From assembly GCA_019235415.1 (NCBI GenBank), contig JAFAKN010000634.1, forward strand, positions 1 to 38,916: a stretch of 38,916 bases of DNA. Reading direction: 5' to 3'. Both the position numbers and the translations under genes were made by a program. Origin of the DNA: Alphaproteobacteria bacterium (GTDB taxonomy: Bacteria; Pseudomonadota; Alphaproteobacteria; Reyranellales; Reyranellaceae). Each line of letters opens with the position of its first letter. Position 1 is the stretch's first letter. This document shows, piece after piece, positions 30,587 to 37,732 of the stretch. The notes beneath the pieces were generated by a model, which saw nothing but the letters and a program-made list of their open reading frames with translations, was not told the origin of the DNA and searched no databases.

Positions 30587-30700
30587 CCGTCATCCCGACC
30601 GGAGCGCGAAGCGCGAAGTGGAGGGACCTTTTGGGTATGCTAGGAACAAGAAAGGTCCCTCCACTACGCCTCGCTTCGCTCGGCTCGGTCGGGATGACGG
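30587..30700. repeat. Family A palindromic repeat (best-conserved copy)
   Basis: The outer arms CCGTCATCCCGACC (30587-30600) and GGTCGGGATGACGG (30687-30700) are perfectly complementary over 14 bases. The inner arms AGTGGAGGGACCTTT (30617-30631) and AAAGGTCCCTCCACT (30651-30665) pair over 15. It sits between the convergent adenylate cyclase and cyclase-family hydrolase genes, as the copy at 8860 also sits between convergent genes. Confidence 0.85.
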
Positions 30701-30722
30701 ATCAACTTGAACTCATTGTGCG

Positions 30723-31706
30723 CTAGAGGATCGGGCTGTCGACCAGCGGCATGGCGACGGGGCGCATTGGTGCGCCCGTGGCGCCGCGCAGCTTTATGCA
30801 AGCGCCGAAAAAGGCGAAGCTCCACACCTTGTCGGCGGCGAGCTCGTCGAGCTGCATGATTTCGATGATGGGAATCCCTGCTTCGGCCAGCAGGTAGGTG
30901 TGCACCGGAAAGAAATTGATCGGATCCGGCGTCGGCGTCTGCTCCAGCGTGAGATTGTCGGCGCCGATGGTGACCGCGCCGTTCTTCGCCAGGAACTCGG
31001 CGCCCTCGCGATTGAGGCCGGGCGTGTTCATGACGTACTTGCCGTCGGGCCAGAGCTTCATCTGGCCGGTGCGGATCAGCACCACGTCGCCGCTGCGCAG
31101 CTCGGTGTTCTGATGCCGCAGGCAATCGACGAGATCCTTCTCGCCGATCGCGTGGCTCGGCGCGAGGGTGTCGAGACCGTGCATGCCGGCAATATCGAGC
31201 AGGATGCCGCGGGCGAAGATCGGCGGCTGCTTTTCGGCACCGCACTTGCGCCAGGCCCGGCTGCCGAGATGGTCGTGGGCGGTGAAGTTGTTGAAGATGG
31301 CGCCGTTGTAGCCGAAATGATTGAAGGTATCGATGTGCGTGCCGCAATGGGTGTACATCGAGATGGCGTCGCCCGAGTAGGCGACCAGCGCGTTGGCGTC
31401 CTTGCCCTTGTTCATGCTGTCGCCGACGATCTCGCCTTGCGGCGTATGCGTCATCCAGATCTGGTAGGGCTGGTCGCCGGCGCCGGTCCAGCCGGGCATG
31501 CCGACGAAATGATCGACCGAGAGGTCGTAGACCCGGGTCGGATCGGCGCGCCGCAGGATCGCGGTTCGCGACTGCGCATCGATGAGGTTGAGCATGCCGA
31601 TCTCGTCGTCGGCGCCGAACGGGCTCGACGCGACTTTGTGGAATTCGGCGTTACGGGCGATGATCTTGTCCTTTATCGCCTCGTCGATGAAGCACATCTC
31701 GCACAT
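30723..31706 (-). CDS. Cyclase-family metal hydrolase (kynurenine formamidase/isatin hydrolase-like)
   Basis: A 327-residue protein of the putative cyclase family. The metal-site motif HCGTHIDTFNHFGYNG is near 120 (usual form HxGTHxDxxxH), followed by GILLDIAGMHG near 167 and the barrel strands LRSGDVVLIRTGQMKLW near 202 and INFFPVHTYLLAEAGIPIIE near 265. Members hydrolyse amides or lactams such as N-formylkynurenine or isatin with a divalent metal. The N-terminus MCEMCFIDEAI has a Cys-x2-Cys pair whose role is unclear. ATG 31706 has AAGGAG eight bases upstream. It is 98 bases downstream of korB on the same strand and may or may not be co-transcribed. Confidence 0.85.
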   Translation of the reverse strand: MCEMCFIDEAIKDKIIARNAEFHKVASSPFGADDEIGMLNLIDAQSRTAILRRADPTRVYDLSVDHFVGMPGWTGAGDQPYQIWMTHTPQGEIVGDSMNKGKDANALVAYSGDAISMYTHCGTHIDTFNHFGYNGAIFNNFTAHDHLGSRAWRKCGAEKQPPIFARGILLDIAGMHGLDTLAPSHAIGEKDLVDCLRHQNTELRSGDVVLIRTGQMKLWPDGKYVMNTPGLNREGAEFLAKNGAVTIGADNLTLEQTPTPDPINFFPVHTYLLAEAGIPIIEIMQLDELAADKVWSFAFFGACIKLRGATGAPMRPVAMPLVDSPIL

Positions 31707-31804
31707 GGCTGGCGCTCCTTGGCATGTCCGCGCCGGCGGACGATGCAAGAAGCGTACTCAGCCGGATCGGCGCCTGACAACGGGCAGGTGCCGGCCAATC
31801 TCTG

Positions 31805-32860
31805 TCAGCGCAATCCGGCGTTGATCCGGTCGAGCGTCGCCGAGCCGGGGCAGAGGTCGGACGTGCCGAGCGTGTTGAGCGGTGCCTCGACCGTGTTGAG
31901 ATGGTGGTGCAGGTCTTTTGGCGCGGCGTCGAGGTAGAGCAGGCCAGTCACGACCTCGCCGGCCGCCAAGCCCTCCTGCACGCGCTTCATGGCGGCGATC
32001 TTGTCGGAGGGATCGTAGTCCTCGCCGAGCTTGCGCAGGCGCAGGATCGAGCCGTCGTGCTGCTGCACCGTCGTGAGCGTGCCGGGATCGTACTGCGTGG
32101 TGATCTCCTCGCGGCTTTCGATCACGTCGATGCGGTTCAGGGCCTCGTTGTGCTCGCGCACGTAGTCGTAGCTCTTGGTCGAGCCGGCGTGGTTGTTGAA
32201 CGCAACGCACGGGCTGATGACGTCGAGGAAGGCCGCGCCCTTGTGGCTCATCGCCGCCTTGATCAGCGGCACCAGCTGGTGCTTGTCGCCGGAGAAGGAG
32301 CGCGCCACGAAGGTGGCGCCCATCAGAATGGCGAGCGAGACGAGGTCGATCGATTCGTCGGAGTTGGCCTGGCCCTTCTTGCTGATCGAGCCCTTGTCGG
32401 CGGTGGCCGAGAACTGCCCCTTGGTCAGGCCGTACACGCCGTTGTTCATGACGATGTAGGTCATGTTCACGCCGCGCCGCATGATATGGGCGAACTGGCC
32501 GAGCCCGATCGACGCCGAATCGCCGTCGCCCGACACGCCCATGTAGATGAGGTCGCGGTTGGCGAGGTTGGCGCCGGTCATCACCGACGGCATGCGGCCG
32601 TGCACGGTGTTGAAGCCGTGGCTTGCGCCCACGAAGTAGGTCGGCGCCTTGGACGAGCAGCCGATGCCTGAGAGCTTGGCCATCTGGTGCGGCAGGATGT
32701 CGAGCTCGTAGCAGGCCTGGATGATGGCGGCGCTGATCGAATCGTGGCCGCAGCCGGCGCACAGGGTCGAGACGGCGCCCTCGTAGTCGCGGCGGGTGTA
32801 GCCGGCCTTGTTCTTGACCAGCGAGGGATGATGCAGCTTGGGCTTGGTGATGTAGGTCAT
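31805..32860 (-). CDS. korB: 2-oxoacid:ferredoxin oxidoreductase, beta subunit
   Basis: The thiamine-diphosphate subunit of an enzyme that interconverts a 2-oxoacid plus CoA with acyl-CoA, CO2 and reduced ferredoxin. It has 351 residues. The ThDP motif runs from GDGDSASIG (111-119) to the NN pair at 139-140. Cys34, Cys37 (LCAGCGHD), Cys68 (GIGCSSK) and Cys218 (SPCVAFNNH) are placed to hold the family's [4Fe-4S] cluster. The general sequence favours a 2-oxoglutarate-type enzyme, but the acyl specificity is inferred. It starts in an ATGA overlap with korA. In aerobes such enzymes may run in either direction to supply low-potential electrons. Confidence 0.92.
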   Translation of the reverse strand: MTYITKPKLHHPSLVKNKAGYTRRDYEGAVSTLCAGCGHDSISAAIIQACYELDILPHQMAKLSGIGCSSKAPTYFVGASHGFNTVHGRMPSVMTGANLANRDLIYMGVSGDGDSASIGLGQFAHIMRRGVNMTYIVMNNGVYGLTKGQFSATADKGSISKKGQANSDESIDLVSLAILMGATFVARSFSGDKHQLVPLIKAAMSHKGAAFLDVISPCVAFNNHAGSTKSYDYVREHNEALNRIDVIESREEITTQYDPGTLTTVQQHDGSILRLRKLGEDYDPSDKIAAMKRVQEGLAAGEVVTGLLYLDAAPKDLHHHLNTVEAPLNTLGTSDLCPGSATLDRINAGLR

Positions 32861-34698
32861 GACGCAGCTTTCTCGAACGAGACCACCTTGAACTGGCCGA
32901 GCTTTTTGGCGATGTCGGCGGCGATGAAGCGCGCCGTGATCGGCGTGCCGTCGTAGTGCAGCACCGGCACGAGCTTGCGTGCGTCGAGCGTGAACTCGTT
33001 CATCAGCATCGAGCGCAGCTGGCCGTCGCGGTTCTGCTCGACCACGAACACCCGGTCGTGCTCGTGGATGAAGTCCTCGACCGCCTGGGCGAAGGGGAAG
33101 GCGCGCACGCGCAGCGCATTCACGTGATGGCCATCGGCCTCGAGATGGTCGAGCGCCTCGGCCATGGCCGGGCTGGTCGAGCCGAAGTAGATGACGCCGA
33201 AGCGGGTCGCCTTGGGCGAGGAGTAGCGGACCGGCTGCGGCGCGATCCGGCGGGCGGTGTCGAACTTCTTCTGCAGCCGCTCCATGTTGCGCACATAGAC
33301 CGGGCCTTCCTCGGAGTACTTCGCGTACTCGTCCTTGGTCGTGCCGCGCGTGAAGTACGAGCCCTTGGTCGGATGCGTGCCGGGATAGGTGCGGAAGGGG
33401 ATTCCGTCTCCATCGACATCGAGGTAGCGGCCGAAAGTCTTGCCGGCCTCGAGCTCCTCGGCGGTCATCACCTTGCCGCGATCGAACACCCGGTTCTCGT
33501 CCCATTGGAACGGCTGGCACAGCCGATGGTTCATGCCGATGTCGAGGTCGGTCATGACGAAGATAGGCGTCTGCAGCCGGTCGGCCAGGTCGAAGGCCTG
33601 GGCGGCAAAGTCGAAGCACTCCTTGGGATCCTCGGGGAACAGCAGGACGTGCTTGGTGTCGCCGTTGGAAGCATAGGCGCAGCTGAGCAGGTCCGACTGC
33701 TGGGTGCGCGTCGGCATGCCGGTCGAGGGCCCGCCGCGCTGCACGTTGACGATCACCGCCGGCACTTCGGCGAAATAGGCGAGGCCGATGAACTCGGTCA
33801 TCAGCGAGATGCCGGGGCCCGACGTGCTGGTGAAGGCGCGCGAGCCGTTCCACCCCGCGCCGATCACGATGCCGATCGAGGCGAGCTCGTCCTCGGCCTG
33901 CACGATGGCGTACTTGGCCTTGCCGGTCTCCTTGTCGTGCCGCAGCCGCTTGCAGTGGGTCTGGAAGGCCTCGGCCAGCGACGAGGAGGGCGTGATCGGA
34001 TACCACGCGCACACCGTGGCACCGCCGTAGACGGCACCCAGCGCCGCGGCGTTGTTGCCCTCGACGAAGATGCGGTTGCCGACCGCGTTGGCGCGGCGAA
34101 CCGTGAGCTTCACCGAATCGGGATCGAGATGCTGGCTGGTCCAATCGCGCCCGAGCGCGAGCGCCTTGGCGTTGGAATCGAGGAGCTTTTCCTTGCCCTT
34201 GTACTGCTCGCCGAACAGCCGCTTGATCTCCTCGGGGTCGATGTCGAGCAGGACTGACAGCGCGCCGAGATAGATGATGTTCTTGAACAGCTGGCGCTGG
34301 CGGGCGTCGGTGTAGGTCGCGTTGGTGATGGCGGTCAGCGGCACGCCGATGACGTTGATGTCGTCGCGGAACATCGACGAGGGCATCGGCTTGGTGCTGT
34401 CGTAAAACAGGTAGCCGCCGGGCTCGATCTCCTTGACGTCCTGCGCCCAGGTCTGCGGGTTCATCGCGACCATCATGTCGACGCCGCCGCGCCGGCCGAG
34501 ATAGCCCTTCTCGGTGACGCGGACCTCGTACCAGGTCGGCAGGCCCTGGATGTTCGAGGGGAAGATGTTGCGCGGGCTGACCGGCACGCCCATGCGCAGG
34601 ATGGAGCGGGCGAACAGCTCGTTGGCCGAGGCCGAGCCCGAGCCGTTGACGTTGGCGAACTTGACGACGAAATCGTTGACGGCGGCGAGCGCGGGCAT
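32857..34698 (-). CDS. korA: 2-oxoacid:ferredoxin oxidoreductase, fused gamma-alpha subunit
   Basis: A 613-residue partner of KorB. The N-terminal ~190 residues are the gamma domain (FVVKFANVNGSGSASANELF, GVPVSPRNIFPSNIQGLPTW). The alpha pyrimidine-binding domain follows with GATVCAWYPITPSSSLAEAF near 230, TSTSGPGISLMTEFIGLAYF near 285 and VQRGGPSTGMPTRTQQSDLL near 313. A C-terminal domain ends in VFVVEQNRDGQLRSML. The fusion is the normal form of the OAFO/KorA subfamily. I use ATG 34698; a GTG three codons upstream is also possible. Its leader begins right after a family B element, which separates it from the GltD-like gene upstream in the same operon. Confidence 0.92.
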   Translation of the reverse strand: MPALAAVNDFVVKFANVNGSGSASANELFARSILRMGVPVSPRNIFPSNIQGLPTWYEVRVTEKGYLGRRGGVDMMVAMNPQTWAQDVKEIEPGGYLFYDSTKPMPSSMFRDDINVIGVPLTAITNATYTDARQRQLFKNIIYLGALSVLLDIDPEEIKRLFGEQYKGKEKLLDSNAKALALGRDWTSQHLDPDSVKLTVRRANAVGNRIFVEGNNAAALGAVYGGATVCAWYPITPSSSLAEAFQTHCKRLRHDKETGKAKYAIVQAEDELASIGIVIGAGWNGSRAFTSTSGPGISLMTEFIGLAYFAEVPAVIVNVQRGGPSTGMPTRTQQSDLLSCAYASNGDTKHVLLFPEDPKECFDFAAQAFDLADRLQTPIFVMTDLDIGMNHRLCQPFQWDENRVFDRGKVMTAEELEAGKTFGRYLDVDGDGIPFRTYPGTHPTKGSYFTRGTTKDEYAKYSEEGPVYVRNMERLQKKFDTARRIAPQPVRYSSPKATRFGVIYFGSTSPAMAEALDHLEADGHHVNALRVRAFPFAQAVEDFIHEHDRVFVVEQNRDGQLRSMLMNEFTLDARKLVPVLHYDGTPITARFIAADIAKKLGQFKVVSFEKAAS

Positions 34699-34714
34699 CG
34701 TTTTCACTCTTCTC

Positions 34715-34847
34715 CTCCCCTTCGCGGAGCCCGCGAAGGGGAGGTGCCCGCGCAGCGGGCGGAGGGGTCATGAGCGCCGAAATCGATGCTCATGACCCCT
34801 CCGTCGGCGTGGGACGCCGACACCTCCCCACGCGTGGCGTGGGGAGG
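34715..34847. repeat. Family B five-hairpin palindromic element (copy 2)
   Basis: Same five-hairpin order as at 27376-27485: 34715-34743 (13-bp arms, loop AGC), 34746-34760 (6-bp arms, loop GCA), 34761-34802 (15-bp arms with a 12-base loop), 34803-34821 (8-bp arms) and 34823-34847 (11-bp arms). All arms are perfect. It lies inside the operon, between the GltD-like gene and korA, and could affect mRNA stability or processing there. Confidence 0.85.
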
Positions 34848-34858
34848 GAGTGATTGCG

Positions 34859-36673
34859 CTAATGCGTGCGGCATGCTTGCTCCGCGTGAGTCATCTCGAT
34901 GTAGTACTTGCGCATGTCCCACGCGCCGGTCGGGCAGCGCTCGGCGCACAGCCCGCAATGCAGGCAGACGTCCTCGTCCTTGACCATGACGCGGCCGGTC
35001 TTGAGGTCGTTGCCGATGTAGAGATCCTGGGTGGGATTGACGGCCGGCGCCATGAGCCGGTGGCGCAGATCCTTCTCCTCGCCGTTCTCGGTGAAGGTGA
35101 TGCAATCCATCGGGCAGATGTCGACGCAGGCGTCGCATTCGATGCAGAGCGAGCCGGTGAACACCGTTTGCACGTCGCAGTTCAGGCAGCGCTGGGCTTC
35201 CTTGAAGGCGAGCTGTGGATCGAAGCCGAGCTCGACCTCGGCCATGATGTCCTTCAGCGCCTCCTGCTTGGCGCGATGCGGCACCTTGAAGCGATGATCG
35301 ATCGTGGGGTCGTTGTCGTAGCTCCACTCGTGGATGCCCATCTTCTGGCTGACGATGTTCATGCCGGGGGCCGGCCGCTCCGTCAGGTCCTCGCCTAAAA
35401 GCATCTTGTGGATGGAGATCGCGGCATCATGGCCGTGCGCGGCGGCCCAGATGATGTTCTTTGGGCCGAACGCCGCGTCGCCGCCGAAGAACACCTTGGG
35501 CTGGCTGCTCTGCAGCGTGCTCTCGTCGAGCTTGGGCAGACCCCAGCGGTCGAACTCGATGCCGGCATCGGCCTCGATCCAGGGGAAGGCGTTCTCCTGG
35601 CCGATCGCCACCAGGACGTCATCGCAGGGGAAGTGCTGGTCGGGCTCGCCGGTCGGCACCAGGTTGCGCCGGCCCTTGGCGTCGTACTCGGCCTTCACCT
35701 TCTCGAACAGCACGCCGGTGATCTGGCCGTCGTTGTGCGTCACCTCCTTCGGGACGAGGAAGTTCAGGATGGGGATGTCCTCGCCCATCGCGTCTTCCTT
35801 CTCCCAGGGCGAGGCCTTCATCTCCTCGAAGCCCGAGCGGACGATCACCTTGACGTCCTCGCCACCTAAGCGCCGCGCGGTGCGGCAGCAGTCCATGGCG
35901 GTGTTGCCGCCGCCCAGCACGATCACGCGCTTGCCGACCTTGGTGGTGTGGCCGAACGAGACGGACGATAGCCAGTCGATGCCGATATGGATGTTGGCCG
36001 CCGCTTCCGTGCGGCCGGGGACGTCGAGCTCACGGCCGCGCGGCGCGCCGCATCCCACGAAGATCGCGTCGAAGTCTTCTGACAGCAGTGCCTTCAGCGA
36101 ATCGACCTTCTTGTGCACGAACGCGATGTTGCCGATGCCGGTGATGTAGCCGACCTCTTCGTCGATCACCGATTCCGGCAGCCGGAAATGCGGGATCTGT
36201 GTGCGGATGAAGCCGCCCAGCTGAGGATCCTGGTCGTAGATCACGATCTCATAGCCCAGCACCGCGAGGTCGCGCGCCACGGTGAGCGAGGCGGGGCCGC
36301 CGCCGACACAGGCGATGCGCTTGCCGTTCTTGGCTGGCGCCTTGGGCATGCGGTCTAAAATGTCGTCGTCCTTGTAGTCGTGGGCGACGCGCTTCAGCCG
36401 GCAGATGGCGACCGGCTCCTTCTTGCCGTTGACCAGCGTCTCGTCCTCGACGCGGCTGCGGCGGCAGGCGGGCTCGCAGGGGCGATCGCAGGTGCGGCCG
36501 AGGATGCCCGGGAAGACATTGGACTTCCAGTTGATCATGTAGGCGTCCGAGTACCGGCCGTGCGCGATCAATCGGATGTACTCGGGCACCGGGGTATGGG
36601 CAGGGCAGGCCCACTGGCAGTCGACGACCTTGTGGAAATAGTCCGGGTTCTTGATGTCGGTCGGCTTCAACAC
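34859..36673 (-). CDS. GltD-like NAD(P)H flavoprotein with C-terminal ferredoxin domains
   Basis: A 604-residue electron-transfer flavoprotein. The N-terminal Cys-rich part (CQWAC at 19-23 and TCDRPCEPAC at 61-70) holds [4Fe-4S] clusters as in glutamate synthase small subunits. The FAD site is ACVGGGPASLTVARDLA near 121 and the NAD(P)H site VIVLGGGNTAMDCCRTA near 249. Two bacterial ferredoxin motifs follow, CIECDACVDICPMDC near 508 and CLHCGLCAERCPTG near 569. It probably moves electrons between NAD(P)H and ferredoxin for KorAB, which follow in the same direction. The frame starts at GTG 36673 or the adjoining TTG, with TGGAG just upstream; the exact start is uncertain. Confidence 0.9.
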   Translation of the reverse strand: MLKPTDIKNPDYFHKVVDCQWACPAHTPVPEYIRLIAHGRYSDAYMINWKSNVFPGILGRTCDRPCEPACRRSRVEDETLVNGKKEPVAICRLKRVAHDYKDDDILDRMPKAPAKNGKRIACVGGGPASLTVARDLAVLGYEIVIYDQDPQLGGFIRTQIPHFRLPESVIDEEVGYITGIGNIAFVHKKVDSLKALLSEDFDAIFVGCGAPRGRELDVPGRTEAAANIHIGIDWLSSVSFGHTTKVGKRVIVLGGGNTAMDCCRTARRLGGEDVKVIVRSGFEEMKASPWEKEDAMGEDIPILNFLVPKEVTHNDGQITGVLFEKVKAEYDAKGRRNLVPTGEPDQHFPCDDVLVAIGQENAFPWIEADAGIEFDRWGLPKLDESTLQSSQPKVFFGGDAAFGPKNIIWAAAHGHDAAISIHKMLLGEDLTERPAPGMNIVSQKMGIHEWSYDNDPTIDHRFKVPHRAKQEALKDIMAEVELGFDPQLAFKEAQRCLNCDVQTVFTGSLCIECDACVDICPMDCITFTENGEEKDLRHRLMAPAVNPTQDLYIGNDLKTGRVMVKDEDVCLHCGLCAERCPTGAWDMRKYYIEMTHAEQACRTH

Positions 36674-36875
36674 ACACTCCAGGCGCCCACGCGGCGACCC
36701 AGTAAATGACTATTTATAGTAGCCCAAAACGGGTCGCGCATTGGGGAGATTTGCAGGCGTTCCGTCAAGGATTCCTTGTGGCAAGTAGTTGCTACATCTC
36801 ATTAATCCCCACGCACAACATGGCCTTGCTGCCGGATCATGAACGGGCTGCTCGTGCTTCGTGTTGCCTGACTGC

Positions 36876-37679
36876 TCAAGACGTCGCAGCGCTCATGCTC
36901 GCCGGCCGCAAACGGCTTGGCGAGGCGCCGGTGGCGCGGCGGAACATGGCGCAGAAGGCGCTGACGCTGTCGTAGCCGACGTCGAGCGCCACCTGGGTCA
37001 CCGGCTGTCCGGCGCCGAGCCGGCCCATCGCTTCCAGGACGCGCACTTGCTGGCGCCAGGCGGCGAAGCTCAGGCCGGTTTCCTTCTGGAACAGTCGTGC
37101 CAGCGTGCGTTCGCTGGCATGCACGCTGTTGGCCCAGTCGGCCAGGGTGCGCCGGTCGCCTGGGTCGTCGAGCAGCGTCCGGCAGAGCGCCTTCAGGCGC
37201 GGCGAGGTCGGCATCGGCAGCTGCAGGTCGAGCGTCTGGGATCCGTGCAGCTCGGCCAGCAGCAGGGCGATCAGGTGGCCGGGCATGCCGTCCTCGTCGT
37301 AGTGCAGCGGCAGCTCGGTCGCGCGCACGATCAGCTCCCGCAACAGCGGCGAAACGTGCAGCACGCGACACGCGTCGGGCATCGCCGCCGCCGCGTCGCT
37401 GCGCAGATAGAGGGTCCGCATCGACACCGCCTGCAGCATCTCGATGGCATGCGCCTCGCTCGCCGGCATCCAGAGCGCGCGCTGCGGCGGCACCACCCAC
37501 ATCGCTGTCTTGGTCATCACGCGCATCGTGCCGGCAGTGGCGAAGATCAGCTGCGCCCGCTCGTGGCTATGCGGGTCGATCACGAAGGCCGCCGGGAACT
37601 CCTTGGGCATCGCAGCGACTGCACGCGGAACCCGCTGATAATCCGCAGCATCGGTGGATTTTTGACTGGTACGCGACAT
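36876..37679 (-). CDS. AraC-family transcription regulator with cupin sensor (NimR-like)
   Basis: A 267-residue regulator. The N-terminal cupin-like ligand domain contains HSHERAQLIFATAGTMRV near 37 and WVVPPQRALWMPASEAHAIE near 61, as in NimR/YeaM relatives. The C-terminal AraC DNA-binding domain has two helix-turn-helix units: TLADWANSVHASERTLARLF near 178 and PVTQVALDVGYDSVSAFCAM near 227. It is divergent from an MFS transporter gene with only 53 bases between, the arrangement of nimR-nimT in E. coli, so it probably controls that transporter and itself. Start ATG 37679; no strong ribosome-binding site is visible. Confidence 0.9.
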   Translation of the reverse strand: MSRTSQKSTDAADYQRVPRAVAAMPKEFPAAFVIDPHSHERAQLIFATAGTMRVMTKTAMWVVPPQRALWMPASEAHAIEMLQAVSMRTLYLRSDAAAAMPDACRVLHVSPLLRELIVRATELPLHYDEDGMPGHLIALLLAELHGSQTLDLQLPMPTSPRLKALCRTLLDDPGDRRTLADWANSVHASERTLARLFQKETGLSFAAWRQQVRVLEAMGRLGAGQPVTQVALDVGYDSVSAFCAMFRRATGASPSRLRPASMSAATS

Positions 37680-37682
37680 CGA

Positions 37683-37708
37683 TTGGCAGTCTAGCGCAAG
37701 ACGGCCAA
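37683..37708. promoter_or_regulatory. Inverted repeat, candidate operator between the AraC and MFS genes
   Basis: TTGGCAGTCT (37683-37692) faces AGACGGCCAA (37699-37708) across a six-base centre, with one mismatch in ten. It fills half of the 53-base space between the two divergent starts and ends 25 bases before the MFS ATG. A bound regulator would cover both promoters. Confidence 0.45.
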
Positions 37709-37732
37709 ATGACCAATTACTAGGCTGCGGTC

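Noticed and set aside
31805..34771. korB read as part of a single 988-codon frame that overlaps korA
   Set aside because: The upstream part is an Arg-rich nonsense frame over korA. The real korB starts at ATG 32860 in an ATGA overlap, and korA is in another frame with clear family motifs.
36706..36975. A plus-strand open frame of 89 codons before the AraC gene
   Set aside because: Its second half is antisense to the AraC C-terminus, it has no ribosome-binding site, and the first half is AT-richer promoter-like DNA of the divergent-facing GltD-like operon.
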